Program-made: the position numbers and the translations under genes
The notes under the pieces: generated by a model
What the model was told of the DNA's origin: nothing
What the model saw: only the letters and a program-made list of their open reading frames with translations
Database searches by the model: none
Shown: in pieces, positions 24,601-32,400 of the stretch
How the letters are laid out: each line of letters opens with the position of its first letter
Numbering within the stretch: position 1 is the stretch's first letter
Assembly: GCA_002633005.1 (NCBI GenBank)
Contig: NMRA01000298.1
Location: 282,312-346,311, forward strand
DNA length: 64,000 nt
Direction of reading: 5' to 3'
From: Phoronis australis
Lineage: Eukaryota > Phoronida > Phoronidae

Positions 24601-25192
24601 TAAACCAAAAACTAATATTTAATTCAGTTAAGCTTGATGTAGTGCTGAATGAGAGGCATATTTGGACTTAAGTCTCGATGGAACGATCTTACCTCCAACG
24701 TCTTTTGATATACTCGGTAATTAAAATCAGGCAGACAGAGCCCCTTTAAGCACAAACTGTACTGTTTTGCCTCTCAAGTGGTCATCATAGTAGATTGTAA
24801 ACACGCTTGATTTACGTTCTAACCTGATTTGATATGAAGTTGTCAATTCTTATCTTGCTTCCGAGATTTTCTCCCTCTTTCCCCGCTCTTCCCTGCGACA
24901 CCATATCGTGATAACTTTCTTGGGATAAGTAGCATAGTCCTGTATTGCCTTCGTAGTAAGCCGAAGTGCAAACTGCCTGTCTCCTGCAGTAGAGTGCGCA
25001 TTCCATTTCACTTCTCGTGCCAGTTCGTTTCGCAAAGTATGACGGTGAAAATGACGCAGTTGTATTTGTAACCGTACTCGTGAATCCTAGCGAAAGGGCA
25101 GAACATGTTTGAATTTCTTCTGAAAATTGCGTGTCTGATTGACAAAACTTAACGAGGCTTAAAAAAACCGTTGTCCAAATGGACAAAAACAT
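409..25192 (-). CDS. Secreted PAN / EGF-like / CTHRC1-repeat / FN2 protein, 3' end off window
   Basis: Eleven exons, each bounded by AG and GT and joined in consistent phase: 24824-25192, 15226-15337, 11889-11983, 9725-9923, 9399-9554, 8721-8888, 7407-7489, 5300-5501, 3533-3685, 2695-2801, 409-634 (1870 coding bases). Predicted order: signal peptide, PAN/Apple domain, Cys-rich EGF-like segment, CTHRC1-type unit 1, fibronectin type II domain, CTHRC1-type unit 2, most of unit 3. If the missing last exon resembles the paralogue's 146 bp terminal exon, the protein is about 671 residues. No collagen Gly-X-Y repeat is seen, although vertebrate CTHRC1 has one. It should be an extracellular matrix or secreted adhesion protein. 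Coral proteins labelled skeletal organic matrix protein 5-like may be relatives; that is recollection, not a search result. The order of exons is inferred from phase and homology, without transcript evidence. Confidence 0.82.
855..1160 (+). repeat. Dispersed element with GTCCCAAATA end, copy in left duplicate
   Basis: Starts AGTGTCCGGTTGCA and includes CAGTCCCAAATAGGAACTCA. The same sequence is present at 62871 (plus) and, inverted, at 63250-63305 and 39655-39808. This copy lacks the recognisable right terminal repeat. Confidence 0.6.
1161..2694. other. Intron between exons 10 and 11, no feature seen
   Basis: AT-rich sequence without recognisable genes or repeats. An open frame at 1940-2215 on the plus strand (MDKNYHIRIIRASQN start) has no family resemblance. 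Confidence 0.5.
2695..2801 (-). CDS. Exon 10: CTHRC1-type unit 3, N-terminal part
   Basis: A 107 bp exon (phase 1 in, 0 out), acceptor CAACAG, donor GTGAGT. Product: RDGSIQRLPEYNFHQWWWW followed by AVNDGTDSGHIGAF. It corresponds to exons 3 and 7 in phase and in the x-N-x-G-x-D-x-G-H-I end. It has lost the leading Cys and carries four consecutive Trp. If the donor is not used, translation stops after three codons, giving a possible short isoform lacking unit 3. Confidence 0.72.
2889..3290. mobile_element. Miniature inverted-repeat element with TCGAGT-rich interior
   Basis: The left end GGGCCCGGTCTCCAATCTTT and the right end, inverted, GGGCCCGGTCTCTAATCTTT continue into ACTCGAAA, an imperfect 31 bp inverted repeat. 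The interior is full of ACTCGAAA/TTTCGAGT words, including a palindromic stretch around 3081-3115. Related TCGA-rich sequence is at about 10980-11280 and 16035-16340. No clear target duplication. It lies in the intron between exons 9 and 10. Confidence 0.65.
3533..3685 (-). CDS. Exon 9: CTHRC1-type unit 2, C-terminal part
   Basis: A 153 bp symmetric exon (phase 1-1), acceptor GGCAG, donor GTACAG (a weak donor). The product reads EGLCDNIAAGRRSIQIHIA, then GYTGWNSRSKIIVEEIRYDL. The EGLC start and TGWNSRSKIIVEE end are very close to CTHRC1. The second Cys seen in units 1 and 3 (x-x-T-C) is replaced by K-S-G here. Confidence 0.86.
3686..5299. other. Intron between exons 8 and 9, no feature seen
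   Basis: Ordinary AT-rich intron. A short open frame near 5131-5349 on the plus strand overlaps the exon and is a shadow. Confidence 0.5.
5300..5501 (-). CDS. Exon 8: CTHRC1-type unit 2, central part (Cys-poor)
   Basis: A 202 bp exon (phase 0 in, 1 out), acceptor TTTCAG, donor GTAAGT. The product includes YKRASDTAIRVLFHSNIY, LRYFIRFDGHDC and TSPGLIDGIYAHWDGN. The strand order follows CTHRC1 (A-I-R-V-L-F, then a Y-F-x-x-F-x-G-x-x-C strand, then S-P-x-x-I-D-x-I-Y). The C-x-x-C-C cluster found in unit 1 before the aromatic strand is absent, so at least one disulphide must differ. Joins exon 9 as GG-I-EGLC. Confidence 0.85.
5502..8720. other. Introns around exon 7
   Basis: No gene beyond exon 7. 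7140-7330 has repeated words such as TTGATTTTTGCGAATTAG (two similar copies at about 7225 and 7285). 8120-8165 (CTTAGGCGTTGGGGGTACAA) resembles 25550-25595. Confidence 0.45.
7407..7489 (-). CDS. Exon 7: CTHRC1-type unit 2, N-terminal part
   Basis: An 83 bp exon (phase 1 in, 0 out), acceptor TTTAG, donor GTAAGC. The product is TCPKLSRFNIKQYTW followed by TGVNGADNGHIY. It matches the CTHRC1 stretch Y-K-Q-C-S-W ... L-N-Y-G-I-D-L-G-K-I, immediately ahead of the central beta domain. Its 0 exit phase fits exon 8. The reading frame stays open past the donor for about 35 codons, so a retained-intron form would add an unrelated tail; the good donor argues for splicing. Confidence 0.8.
8721..8888 (-). 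CDS. Exon 6: fibronectin type II domain
   Basis: A 168 bp symmetric exon (phase 1-1), acceptor CACAG, donor GTAAGG. It encodes a complete FN2 module: GGSSCTFPFVYKGMSYSAC, then [20 protein letters not shown]. All four cysteines are in family order (C-x-F-P-F, Y-x-x-C, P-W-C-x-T, D-G-R-W-G-x-C). FN2 domains bind collagen and gelatin in fibronectin, MMP2/9 and the mannose receptor. The whole domain on one 1-1 exon is the textbook arrangement for a shuffled extracellular module. It separates CTHRC1 units 1 and 2. Confidence 0.93.
9399..9554 (-). CDS. Exon 5: CTHRC1-type unit 1, C-terminal part
   Basis: A 156 bp symmetric exon (phase 1 in, 1 out), acceptor TTTCAG, donor GTGAGT. The product contains DGICDLPISGDIVVKFRIG, TCSGYNVVDGQTGWGGNG and VSMTVEENDL. 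In CTHRC1 this region reads E-G-x-C ... V-x-V-x-I-W-V-G-T-C ... S-T-G-W-N-S-V-S-R-I-I-I-E-E. Both cysteines, the TGW motif and the acidic end are present. It is followed directly by the FN2 exon. Confidence 0.88.
9725..9923 (-). CDS. Exon 4: CTHRC1-type unit 1, central part
   Basis: A 199 bp exon (phase 0 in, 1 out), acceptor TTTCAG, donor GTAAGA. It encodes TKTFKKQYSFTSLRVRFRG, then CGGCCNRWYFTFNDQEC and SSPGKIEIVWY. This closely follows the CTHRC1 C-terminal domain, which has the pattern SALRVLF ... CCQRWYFTFNGAEC ... P-x-E-x-I-x-Y. It is the best conserved of the three central exons here, keeping the CC-RWYFTFN-x-x-EC core. It joins exon 5 in frame to give PAN-V-DGIC. Confidence 0.88.
9924..11888. 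other. Intron between exons 3 and 4
   Basis: Apart from the TCGAGT-rich repeat at 10980-11285, nothing recognised. Small open frames near 10332-10639 on both strands show no domain. Confidence 0.45.
10980..11285. repeat. Relative of the TCGAGT-rich miniature element
   Basis: Contains ACTCGAAATC, GAACTCGAAATCTGGAGT and TTCTTCGAGTACAG in the same general order as 2889-3290, but without the GGGCCCGGTCTC ends. A diverged or decapitated copy, in the intron between exons 3 and 4. Confidence 0.4.
11889..11983 (-). CDS. Exon 3: CTHRC1-type unit 1, N-terminal part
   Basis: A 95 bp exon (phase 1 in, 0 out), acceptor ACAG, donor GTAAGT. The product includes ECDEIPVANIRHYYYKDY and ends SGSDNAALL. It aligns by position and phase with exons 7 and 10: a leading Cys or polar segment, N-I-x-x-Y, an aromatic stretch and a G-x-D-N/S-G turn. 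In vertebrate CTHRC1 the equivalent segment is the Tyr/Trp-rich part just before the beta-rich C-terminal domain. Read alone it would not be recognised; the call rests on its place between exons 2 and 4 and on the matching exons. Confidence 0.7.
12266..12470. mobile_element. Miniature element with CATGCGCGYACCCAG ends, copy 1
   Basis: Starts CATGCGCGTACCCAG and ends with the inverted AGGTGCGCGCATG. It is flanked by a perfect 7 bp direct repeat CCGACAC (12259-12265 and 12471-12477). The interior shares TTTGCGCTTATTTAG and CTTTTGTCCCATTTTCT with 45410-45633. Lies in the intron between exons 2 and 3. Confidence 0.75.
13411..14070. mobile_element. Mariner-like miniature element filled with AACTTAAGTT repeats
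   Basis: Inverted ends CCCTTACAAAAATGAACT are perfect for 18 bp and are flanked by TA on both sides (13409-13410 and 14071-14072), as expected for Tc1/mariner-type insertion. The 600 bp interior is an irregular array of AAAACTTAAGTTTTT words, with 22 exact CTTAAG sites by my count and many one-off variants. No coding potential. Lies in the intron between exons 2 and 3. Confidence 0.8.
14446..15190 (+). repeat. Dispersed repeat, copy next to exon 2
   Basis: Shares ordered blocks with 41745-42495: AACGCGAAAGCTC, GACAACATGGATAT, ATGAGGCAAGC, AAGTGCATTTTA, ATAAGGAGACGTG, CAATTTAGTC. Diverged with many indels. A short inverted piece is also at 26400-26465. Origin unknown, no coding potential seen. 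Confidence 0.6.
15226..15337 (-). CDS. Exon 2: Cys-rich EGF-like segment
   Basis: A 112 bp exon (phase 0 in, phase 1 out) with acceptor CCAG and donor GTAAGT. It encodes 37 residues with five cysteines, including TECTNANCADGGQACVKDC and GVCV. The spacing and the C-x6-C and GxC ends look like an EGF-like module, although one Cys short of the usual six; the sixth could come from a neighbouring exon. Its entry phase 0 fits the end of exon 1 and its exit phase fits exon 3. A dispersed repeat (14446-15190) ends only about 35 bp from its donor. Confidence 0.72.
16035..16340. repeat. TCGAG-rich repeat interrupted by a hairpin element
   Basis: 16040-16070 is the inverted counterpart of 11243-11272 (TCGAGAAAATTATGGTTTAC versus its reverse). 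16286-16345 resembles 11140-11180. Between them lies the palindromic insertion at 16087-16235. Confidence 0.4.
16087..16235. mobile_element. Palindromic (foldback) miniature element
   Basis: The 149 bp segment reads similarly on both strands: both arms start TAGATTATTA and contain GTCGTTATC, and the centre is AATTATCCCTCTTCGAGG against its inverted copy. The element could fold into one long imperfect hairpin. Confidence 0.6.
16841..17001 (+). repeat. Dispersed repeat pair, copy 1
   Basis: Shares TGGATAAGTTTGAT, GACGTCAGGTG, AAGGTGAC, CATTGTTG, GCTATAC and CTGGGCCC, in order, with 24146-24310. Confidence 0.5.
17480..18767 (+). pseudogene. Tx1/L1-type LINE, 3' part of ORF2, broken
   Basis: Conceptual translation with frame changes near 17940 and 18130. 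The start has the L1/Tx1 post-RT pattern (FFRFVWQAHDDKIKRTT, GDFKMINMKTFSKALKLA). The last open stretch (18123-18767) has WFQFKIIHRIIATN, then CSFCNKDPETLSHPFWEC, the Cys/His zinc-knuckle of the zf-RVT region, and a C-terminal tail with YNAEKLIAYKNFF. The endonuclease and RT catalytic parts are missing, so it is a 5'-truncated copy, as usual for LINEs. It lies antisense in intron 1. A TTTG microsatellite follows. Confidence 0.82.
18837..18876 (+). repeat. (TTTG)n microsatellite at LINE 3' end
   Basis: TTTGTTTGTTTATTTGTTTG-type run of about 40 bp, 70 bp after the LINE stop codon. It may be the 3' tail of the LINE, since several LINE clades end in microsatellites. Confidence 0.6.
18943..20047. 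mobile_element. 1.1 kb DNA element with 72 bp terminal inverted repeats
   Basis: The left arm 18943-19014 and right arm 19976-20047 are inverted copies of each other with one mismatch in 72. They begin CACAGGCGCTTGGGTTTATC and include TGACGTCACTCAATAATATA and AAAGGTTGGACACT. Flanks TTCATGAA and GTCATGAC match at 6 of 8 bases. The interior (about 960 bp) has no transposase-like frame, so it is non-autonomous. Near-perfect arms suggest a young insertion. Confidence 0.85.
20560..21340 (+). repeat. Dispersed repeat with CCGTATT hairpin, copy 1
   Basis: Shares ordered blocks with 45135-45860: GTTGAATC, GTCGAG, TTCAAAAGGTAGGTC, GACTCGACGTCGTTAGCCAG, ATCATCAAACTTTC, TAATACAAT, CCACGT, GGTGAAGTATT, TCTCGGTCGATACGCGGAAT. 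The part 20587-20623 can fold (AAATACGG with CCGTATT). A long open frame across 21016-21576 overlaps it and looks like chance. Confidence 0.65.
21600..23400 (+). pseudogene. Decayed non-LTR retrotransposon (CR1/L2-like)
   Basis: Frames are broken many times. Readable pieces in order: DSFHDAFFKTVQEMDENV and SYWNNDL (linker before RT), DEIGVDKTPNEILK, then DFEQAFDRIGRDLLLLKLLQ (RT motif with catalytic Asp, near 22583-22640), and GDIGWIPPRYNRRMNMVRLC near 23298-23355, typical of the C-terminal end of CR1/L2-like proteins. Clade placement is tentative. Lies antisense in intron 1. Confidence 0.68.
23401..24823. other. Intron 1, part near exon 1
   Basis: Holds the repeat at 24146-24310, a TACATGTACATGTA run near 23869 and poly-T tracts. 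No coding potential recognised. Confidence 0.45.
24146..24310 (+). repeat. Dispersed repeat pair, copy 2
   Basis: Counterpart of 16841-17001, same order of blocks. Both are in intron 1 of the main gene. Confidence 0.5.
24824..25192 (-). CDS. Exon 1: signal peptide and PAN/Apple domain
   Basis: The first ATG after an in-frame stop starts at 25192. Residues 1-19 (MFLSIWTTVFLSLVKFCQS) form a hydrophobic signal peptide with likely cleavage before D20. The segment from about residue 29 to 115 has the PAN/Apple pattern: an early Cys (TCSALSLGF), then ECALYCRRQAVCTSAYY, then GLCYLSQ, a helix-associated C-x3-C-x5-C followed by a strand Cys. PAN domains bind proteins or carbohydrates outside the cell. 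The exon is 369 bases (123 codons, phase 0) and ends at CAG before GTTAGA, a weaker donor. No clear TATA box is visible just upstream. An in-frame TTG lies further 5', but the ATG gives a better signal peptide. Confidence 0.8.
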
Positions 25193-26227
25193 AATACGTG
25201 TGGTTATCTCCAAGGATATGGTACTACTGATAGCGTACTACGGGAAGTTTATCGGCCCATTCGTTTTTAGAAAATCAATATAAGAAATCCAATAAACGTA
25301 ACACTCTTGATTTTGCTTCACAATTCAATAGTAGCAATCTGGTAAATTACGAATATTGAAAATCTATAGTACTAGATTTTAAACGCAATCGAATTTGATT
25401 TTCAGAAAACTAGGGGACGGTATTGCATATACCAATAATACAGGGATTATTACTACGCTCTTTCAATACAATAAGCAGGACAAACGACAACCATGACAGC
25501 ATATAAAACTGAAAACTAAATATTATTGAAATTTTAAAATCGACACAATCTGGCTTAAGCTAGCTTAGACATTGGGGTTACAAAATTCCCAAATCTTAGC
25601 GTAGAAGTGGCCAGATGAACTACATGCACGTCTGGAATCTTTGAGTTTGTACACTTCACACTAAGGCACTCGCTGATTGCCTAAATTTTCTCAGTTCTTC
25701 TAGAACTGAATTCACGCTTGTTTCCATGACTAGATATCAAACGAGCTTCGTTTTGGCCATCCGGACAAATACGCTTTTAATAATTTGTCCTACATCAGGT
25801 TGGCTCGAGTGAAATGATCGATCACAATCAAGTATGAATAATATGGGAAGAATTGTTTGAATTTATCTCAAACAACACCTCAACGGTAGTTCAGAGCTAT
25901 TACATGCTGGTACTTGGTAAAGTGACAAATTCACTGTTTGTAACACATCAACAACAAACGAACTGTAATAGCAATCTTTACGTAGCCCAACTCGGGCTTA
26001 TTTTTCCCTTCTAAATTAAAAAAGAATGACTGATAAACCATTTTGCAACTAATGTTTGAGCCCTTCGTCACAGATCCGGCGGATCCGACAGCCGTTTTGT
26101 TGTTGCTATCGACGCGGTTTGAAACACCTCCTATGGATTGAATTTGCGGCTACGAAAATGCATGTATCCGAGATACCCCAGATGATTCGGTCTTGTCGGT
26201 TTTGCTGGAGACCTCCGAGTATCGTGT

Positions 26228-26292
26228 GGTTATAGAGGGAAATACAGCCAGTTAGTTTTAAACAATAATGCTGCTAACTGGCCGTATTCAAT
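26228..26292. repeat. Hairpin repeat related to 20587 and 45163
   Basis: GAAATACAGCCAGTTAG and the inverted CTAACTGGCCGTATTC form a stem with a loop of about 18 bases. It follows GAGG as in the other two copies. Confidence 0.45.
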
Positions 26293-26384
26293 CAAAATAG
26301 TTGAGAATCTGTAAGGGATTTAATCGGTTAATTATTCATAGAATGGCAACACTATAAACTTTCAAAACAATTTTAGGTTGATGC

Positions 26385-26470
26385 TTAAAAGCGATCGTTC
26401 AGCTTCTCGTCACTTCCTCAGAAGATTCCACACAAGGCACATTGCGTTTCCTTATTTGGTATGGCATAGA
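26385..26470 (-). repeat. Dispersed repeat, inverted fragment
   Basis: Read on the minus strand it contains CATACCAAATAAGGAAACGC and GAAGTGACGA, matching 14985-15045. Confidence 0.45.
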
Positions 26471-29090
26471 CATAACATTTTAGTGTCTTCATGCAGCAAC
26501 CAGTGCATCTTTCTTGAGCGCATGCGCGCATATTAACTACATGTATCACGGACGTCGAATTTGAAAACTGCATTGGGTTGAAATAGTTTAATTTCATCTG
26601 TGTTTCAAAAATAGTGAATCTGACGATTTTTTATAGAAATTATTGCAAGATTCAAAGTGAATATGTTCCATGCTAGCATCCCAAAGAAGTACATGTACGT
26701 TCGCCACGATCTGTTAAAAGGTATTTTCTACGAGTTTCCGGGCTGCATACAGTCAAAATGTGAATGAATGCCATGTGGCTGACAAACCGAGGAATCTCAA
26801 CATTTCTCGTGATGCAGTGCGAATATTCAACTAAACGGCAGCCCAGCACTCGTTTTCGTTTCAAAACGCCTTTTCTCTCACACTCACTCAGGGGCTTTGC
26901 TCTTGGCTATTAACGCGCCCGTGCTAATGTATACACACCGCCTGCGTTGGCCATTATTACAGCGCCTAGCAACCAAACATCCAATGCCAAATGATGTAAC
27001 ATTGTCGGTTACAGTAGATTTCGATTGGAAGCCTTAGTCACAAGTAGCCGTTATATAATAAAACCAGAATACAATTTAATATTATTTAACATCTCTGCCG
27101 AAAGCTACATAATTCAAGAGGTGAATTCTCTTTAAAAATAACGCCCAAAATTGATTTTCAAGGTAAAATGGATTAGGTTCATTTGCACATTAATCCATGA
27201 CTATTCGGTAATTGACTACCTTTGAAAAGTCCGTTCACGTTTCAACGAATAAAGCCACATGCTCCTATATTTTCTTCATCCAATATACATGTAAGTGAAC
27301 AATTTATTCTAACAATGCTCTGTAATTGCTTATAGTCACGTGACTGCAGTTTTGAAAGTATTGTTTTGGTCGCTGACATTGTTTTGAAGGCAGCTTTTCG
27401 TGGTCTTGTGTTATCTGAAAACAACTCATATTTTTCTAAATAGCATGATGCGGAATTGCGCCGCCTCGTTGCCTTGAAATAAGCAATCGCTCTTCGTCTA
27501 TGATATCTTCGATTTGCCAATGACGAAAGACACTGTCCCAAAATTATACCTGGACTACAGGTATATATATTTTTAATTTAACCATTAACGAAGCTCGTGG
27601 AAGAACTGTACACCATGTAAAGTTCCTCGGGCGTATGTATAGTATGGAATTCTAGTACTAAAGTCGATGAAGCCTTTCACTTTATCCATTATTAATGAAC
27701 AGTTCTCTAGATTGCATAACAAAACAAAAGTGTCTAGGTGCAAGTGTTTGAACATGTGAAAACAAATATTGGTTTACCGGTTTCAAGGTGGTTAGACAAC
27801 TGCGTTCGAGCTTTACGTATTTATTGAGGGGTACCCATTTATCATCGCGATTATTTACATGTACTTAAATAGGTTTTCAAAAAAAACAAAAAAGTCATTG
27901 TTGCTGCCGATTTCTGAAACATCTAGGCAGGAGAGGGTTATAAAACTACTACTGCGACCACTTCGGATGGGGAGTGGAAATTATGTTTTGAAGTTTTTGG
28001 TTCTACAAACCACTTACAATTATCCATATAATTAATTCTACTGAATATGATGTGATAAAGTATGAGTGCTTTCAAGGCGTTTTACCAGTTGGCATAACAC
28101 CAATCAAACATTTATTTCACTGATAAACGTCAGACTTTCCAATTACATGTAAACAAAATAGAACTAAATGGTACAATTTCAAGATATAGCCGTTTTATCA
28201 AATTAGACAGCAACTGCCACGTGTGGTTTTACCCTCCAAAAATAGACCATCGTCAAAGTTCGGAATATTTAAGGATCATTGCAATTTTGATTTGACTTTC
28301 TTTTAAAAGAAATTGTAATGCCAACAATGAATGAAAAACGAATTCGTCTCTAATCCTCCAACCTCTTTTTTCTCCCATCCAGCTATTTCAAAGACGATGC
28401 CTTCACAGCTAAAAGATGCCTGTCTAGATGCTCTTCCACCGCCATGGTTACCGTGGTTCGATAACAAATCCTATGTTCCCAACTCAAAGCCTGGTAATCT
28501 CTCTATCCTTTAATTCAATGTCTGTTCGACCTCTTGCTCTAAACCCGGTACATGAGCCCATATGCGCGAAAACTTGCACTTTCATCGGGGGTGTTTTGAA
28601 ATGAGCTGTTACCTCGCCACACTTTTCAGCGAAACGGGGCCGCAAAATTGAAATGTGCTTTGAGCAGAGAACTCTTCAGCAATAAACTGGGTCTCATGGC
28701 CAACTGCGGTACCAGTGGCTGCATTAGTATTACCAATAGCTGGTAAAACTGAAGAAAAATCCATTTTGTTTCTCGTTGATTTATTGCGGATTTCAGAAAG
28801 GCGATGGTCCTGAGACTAAGGAAGCCGTCACTATGAAGTTCTACTTCTCCGGAGCAGAGAATTTCATTTAAAAACTCAAACACACGTGTGATCAGAATAC
28901 ATGTACATGTTAGTTAGCGAACGTAAAAGTTTTTATTTATCGACTTTAAGAGAACACTAGCAAAAAAACTCCCGATCCTCGGATAAAAGGAAAACTTGAA
29001 AAGACACCCAAATAAATAACCGCTACCACTACCACTACCACTACTACTATAATTTAAGCACAAGTCACTTTAATGAACAAATCAAATAAT

Positions 29091-29148
29091 TCTGCTGCAA
29101 CAGCTGCTGCTTCTACTGCTGCTTCTGCTGCTGCTACTGCTGCTGCTG

Positions 29149-29215
<67 letters not shown>

Positions 29216-29236
29216 TGCTGCTTCCGCTGCTGCTGC
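29091..29236. repeat. CTG/CAG trinucleotide microsatellite
   Basis: An interrupted CTG tract with an uninterrupted core of about 20 copies (29151-29210) and CTT, CTA, GAT, CCG variants at both ends. Open frames across it (poly-Leu on plus, poly-Ser on minus) are products of the repeat and not evidence of a gene. A CCACTA-type run is at 29024-29050. Confidence 0.95.
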
Positions 29237-29419
29237 ATGAATGCGTCCAAAACAGTTTGAAAATCACACTAGCGCAACAATGTTACATTAAACATCAATT
29301 ACGGTTCGACAAAATGTCCCCTCGGAACTATAAAATTTAGATTTTGTTAAAAAGAAGAAAGTCCAAATTTGGAAAACCCTGACAGAGTTCTGCCAATTAG
29401 CTGTTTTTTAGCCATGGTC

Positions 29420-32400
29420 AAAGTGATGGCAGCGGTGTTGCCATTTTGTTTAATAGTAATTTTGTATTCAAAGCTCTATTTTTTACTTCGGATACTGAAG
29501 GAAATCTCTTAGTTTTAGAGCTTAAAGTAAATAACTGTTTCTCTATTGTGTTGGTGAATGTTTATGGACCAAACAAGATAGCCCTGAATTTTTTTATTGA
29601 CATTTCACTGAAAATCGCTAATTAAAATAACGATTTTTTGTTTTTGGCGATTTTAATTTGGTCGAAGATTTTCACCTTGAATGTCATAATTTGATGTTTA
29701 TCATCCCTCAACGAAAAAGTTTACATGGTTCAGGACTAACGCGGTTAAAAAATAGTTTATATCATTTTCGGGTTACCCAACAATTACTCTCTCGTATCGA
29801 GAGTGTGAAAATAAAGTCGGGCTACCGATCGGACCATAACAACGTGGTTTTAGCTGTACAATTAACTACTTTCAAAAAAGGAACGGGGTTTTGAAAATTT
29901 AATTACTCACTTCTAAAGACAAGAATATATTAATCTCGTCAAGAATGAGATTCGAACAAAATTTAAGAATTTGACTCTAATAATCTTCAGTTTTATATAT
30001 CTGATCAATTGTTTTTGGAGACGTTATTGTTAAATATTGGAACGGTAACTATTCCATATTGTACATGTATCTCTAAGAAAAAAGAAAAAATAGAAAAGGG
30101 AAAGACTTCGAAGAGCAGATAATGTCCTTTCAAAATAGGTTTACTGTGGCGATCCTGGAATTGCCGTTCTATTGGAAAATAATAAGTCAATATAGGAGGA
30201 TTATCGCAAAAAATACATGCATGGAGTAGTGGTCAGATTGAGAGCTAGCTGGGTTGAAAGTGGCGAGAACCAACAAAATGTTTTTGTGCATTAGAAAAAC
30301 GTAATTTTGTGAACAAGAATGTAACTAAGCTAGTTACATGTAGCTCCAGTAATGATTTTATCAAAGAACAATTCGCTATCCTCTCGGAGGTCATCTTTTA
30401 TTATAAGAATTTATACTCCTGTAAAGACGGGGATCTTGTTGATGTTAATTTAAATGAACTTTTGGCACCGCTTCCAATGCCTAAATTGAACCTGTCTAAC
30501 CGAGTTGAACTTGAAAATTTATCACTTTATGACTTTATTTCTGTTTTTGTTGATAAAGGAAGTTGTTACCTCCGAAAATTTCAAATTTCAGTTGATCCAT
30601 TCTTGTTGTTTTATTTACCGATTTATATTCTTCATTTCACGAAACAACAGTATCCTTGGGAGGATCTGGATCGCCTTATTTAGTTTCAGATATATTTTCT
30701 ACGTTGTTTATCACTTTGGAGGAAATTCATGCAACTCTGAAAGCTTTAAAAAACAACATAATTCCTGGCCAGAGCTTAAATATTATTTGTTCCGATCTTT
30801 TGAATATGGTATCTATAAGGGAGTATTATCTGCAACGCAAAAACCCGTTTTTATCTCAACAATACTAAAAGAAAACAAACCAAGAGAATTCATCAAAATT
30901 GGAGGCCAATTTCACTATTAAATATTACTTACAAAATTTTGAGTGGTTGTATTGCACGACGCTTAAAAAGGCGTAATCGGACCCCTTCTTTATGAGAACC
31001 AATAAGGTTTCATGAAAGGCAGATATATTGGAGAAAACATAAGAATTTTACATGATGTAATTTAATTTTTAGACTCTAAACCCTTTCCCGGACTCCTCTT
31101 AATGATCAATTTTGAAAAAGCTTTCGACTCGGATTCCTGGTCTTTCATGTTGAAGGCATTATCGTTCTTTTAATTTGGCCCAATGTTCATTGACACCGTC
31201 AAAACTCTCTACAACAAATTTTGTTTTTGTGTTCTCCAACATGGATTTTTCTCTGAGTTTTTTGAAATGGGGAGTAGCTGGCTTCATGAAGACCCTACTT
31301 CTCCTTACATTTTGTATTACATGTATGTGTAGAAATATTGGGCATTTTAATTCGACGGGCTAGTGGAATCACTGGGGTCAGGATAGGTGTTTCTGAGTTT
31401 AAACTGATCCAGTACGCCGACGACACGTGTGCTATTCTGAAGTATCTCTTAGAACATCTTTAACTTTAATTGACCAATTTGCGAAATTGTTTGGTTTGAA
31501 GCCAAATAACTAGAAAGCCAGATGTGTTTGGATGGCTTCAAAAAAGACTTTGACGAAATACTTTGTGTCAATGTAAACCTGTTATGGACTAACAAAGCTT
31601 TCATTCATTTTGTGAATTAACTTCTCCAATGGTTATTATACAATGCCACATATTAACTATAGTGGCAGGAAATTCAGAAAATTGTGGGCTCTTGGTCAAT
31701 AAGATTTCTTATTGTTTTAGGTAAAATAAAAGTGGTTAAGACACTTTTATTGCCCAAGATTTTTCATTTGCTTAATTTCTTCCCTAGGCCCTCCACTGAC
31801 ATGAGTCATCAATTAGAGCAAATATTTTTGGCTTCATTTGGAATGGGAAGAATGACAGAGTTAGCCGAAATGAAATTATACAAGATCAGGATAATGGTGG
31901 TTTAAAAATGGTTCATGTTTATTATTTATTAAGTAAACTATTCACCTCAAATACCATATGTGACCTTGCAGAGGTAGTTTGGGGTTGACAAATTGATAAC
32001 TTTTTTAAAACGGGAGACGCTTTCCTTAAAGAAGTAGCTGAAAAACCGACAATCTGTTCTGGAAGGAAGTTTTAAGCGATGTTGTGCTCCTGTTTAAAAT
32101 GTTTGACAAAAATGAAAATACTATTTACTCTCCCCTGTGATATAATTCAATTGAAAGATTAATGTCGGTAGAAAATTTATGTTCTACAAGACCTGGCGTG
32201 AAAGGGGAGTTTATCGTGTGTGTGATTTGTTTAATGCTGAAGGTTCTTTTATGTCATACGAAGAACTTTGTAACAGTTATAACTTTCAACCTCCAATACT
32301 ACAATACCATGGATTAAGAAGTGCAATCTTTGCAGCGTACAGGAGTCTTAAGAATAGACAAGACAATATCCTTTTACCAAATTTCCCAAGTTATATTTAC

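Larger units (their letters stand above)
25193..29090. other. Upstream region of the main gene
   Basis: Should contain the promoter of the minus-strand gene, but no convincing TATA or initiator is identified. Contains the hairpin repeat at 26228-26292 and a fragment of a dispersed repeat at 26385-26470. No gene recognised. Confidence 0.4.

Noticed and set aside
27242-27541. Minus-strand open frame, 99 codons, beginning GQCLSSLANRRYH
   Set aside because: No ATG at the start, no splice context established and no recognisable domain.
29082-29340. Poly-Ser and poly-Leu open frames
   Set aside because: They are translations of the CTG/CAG microsatellite on the two strands.
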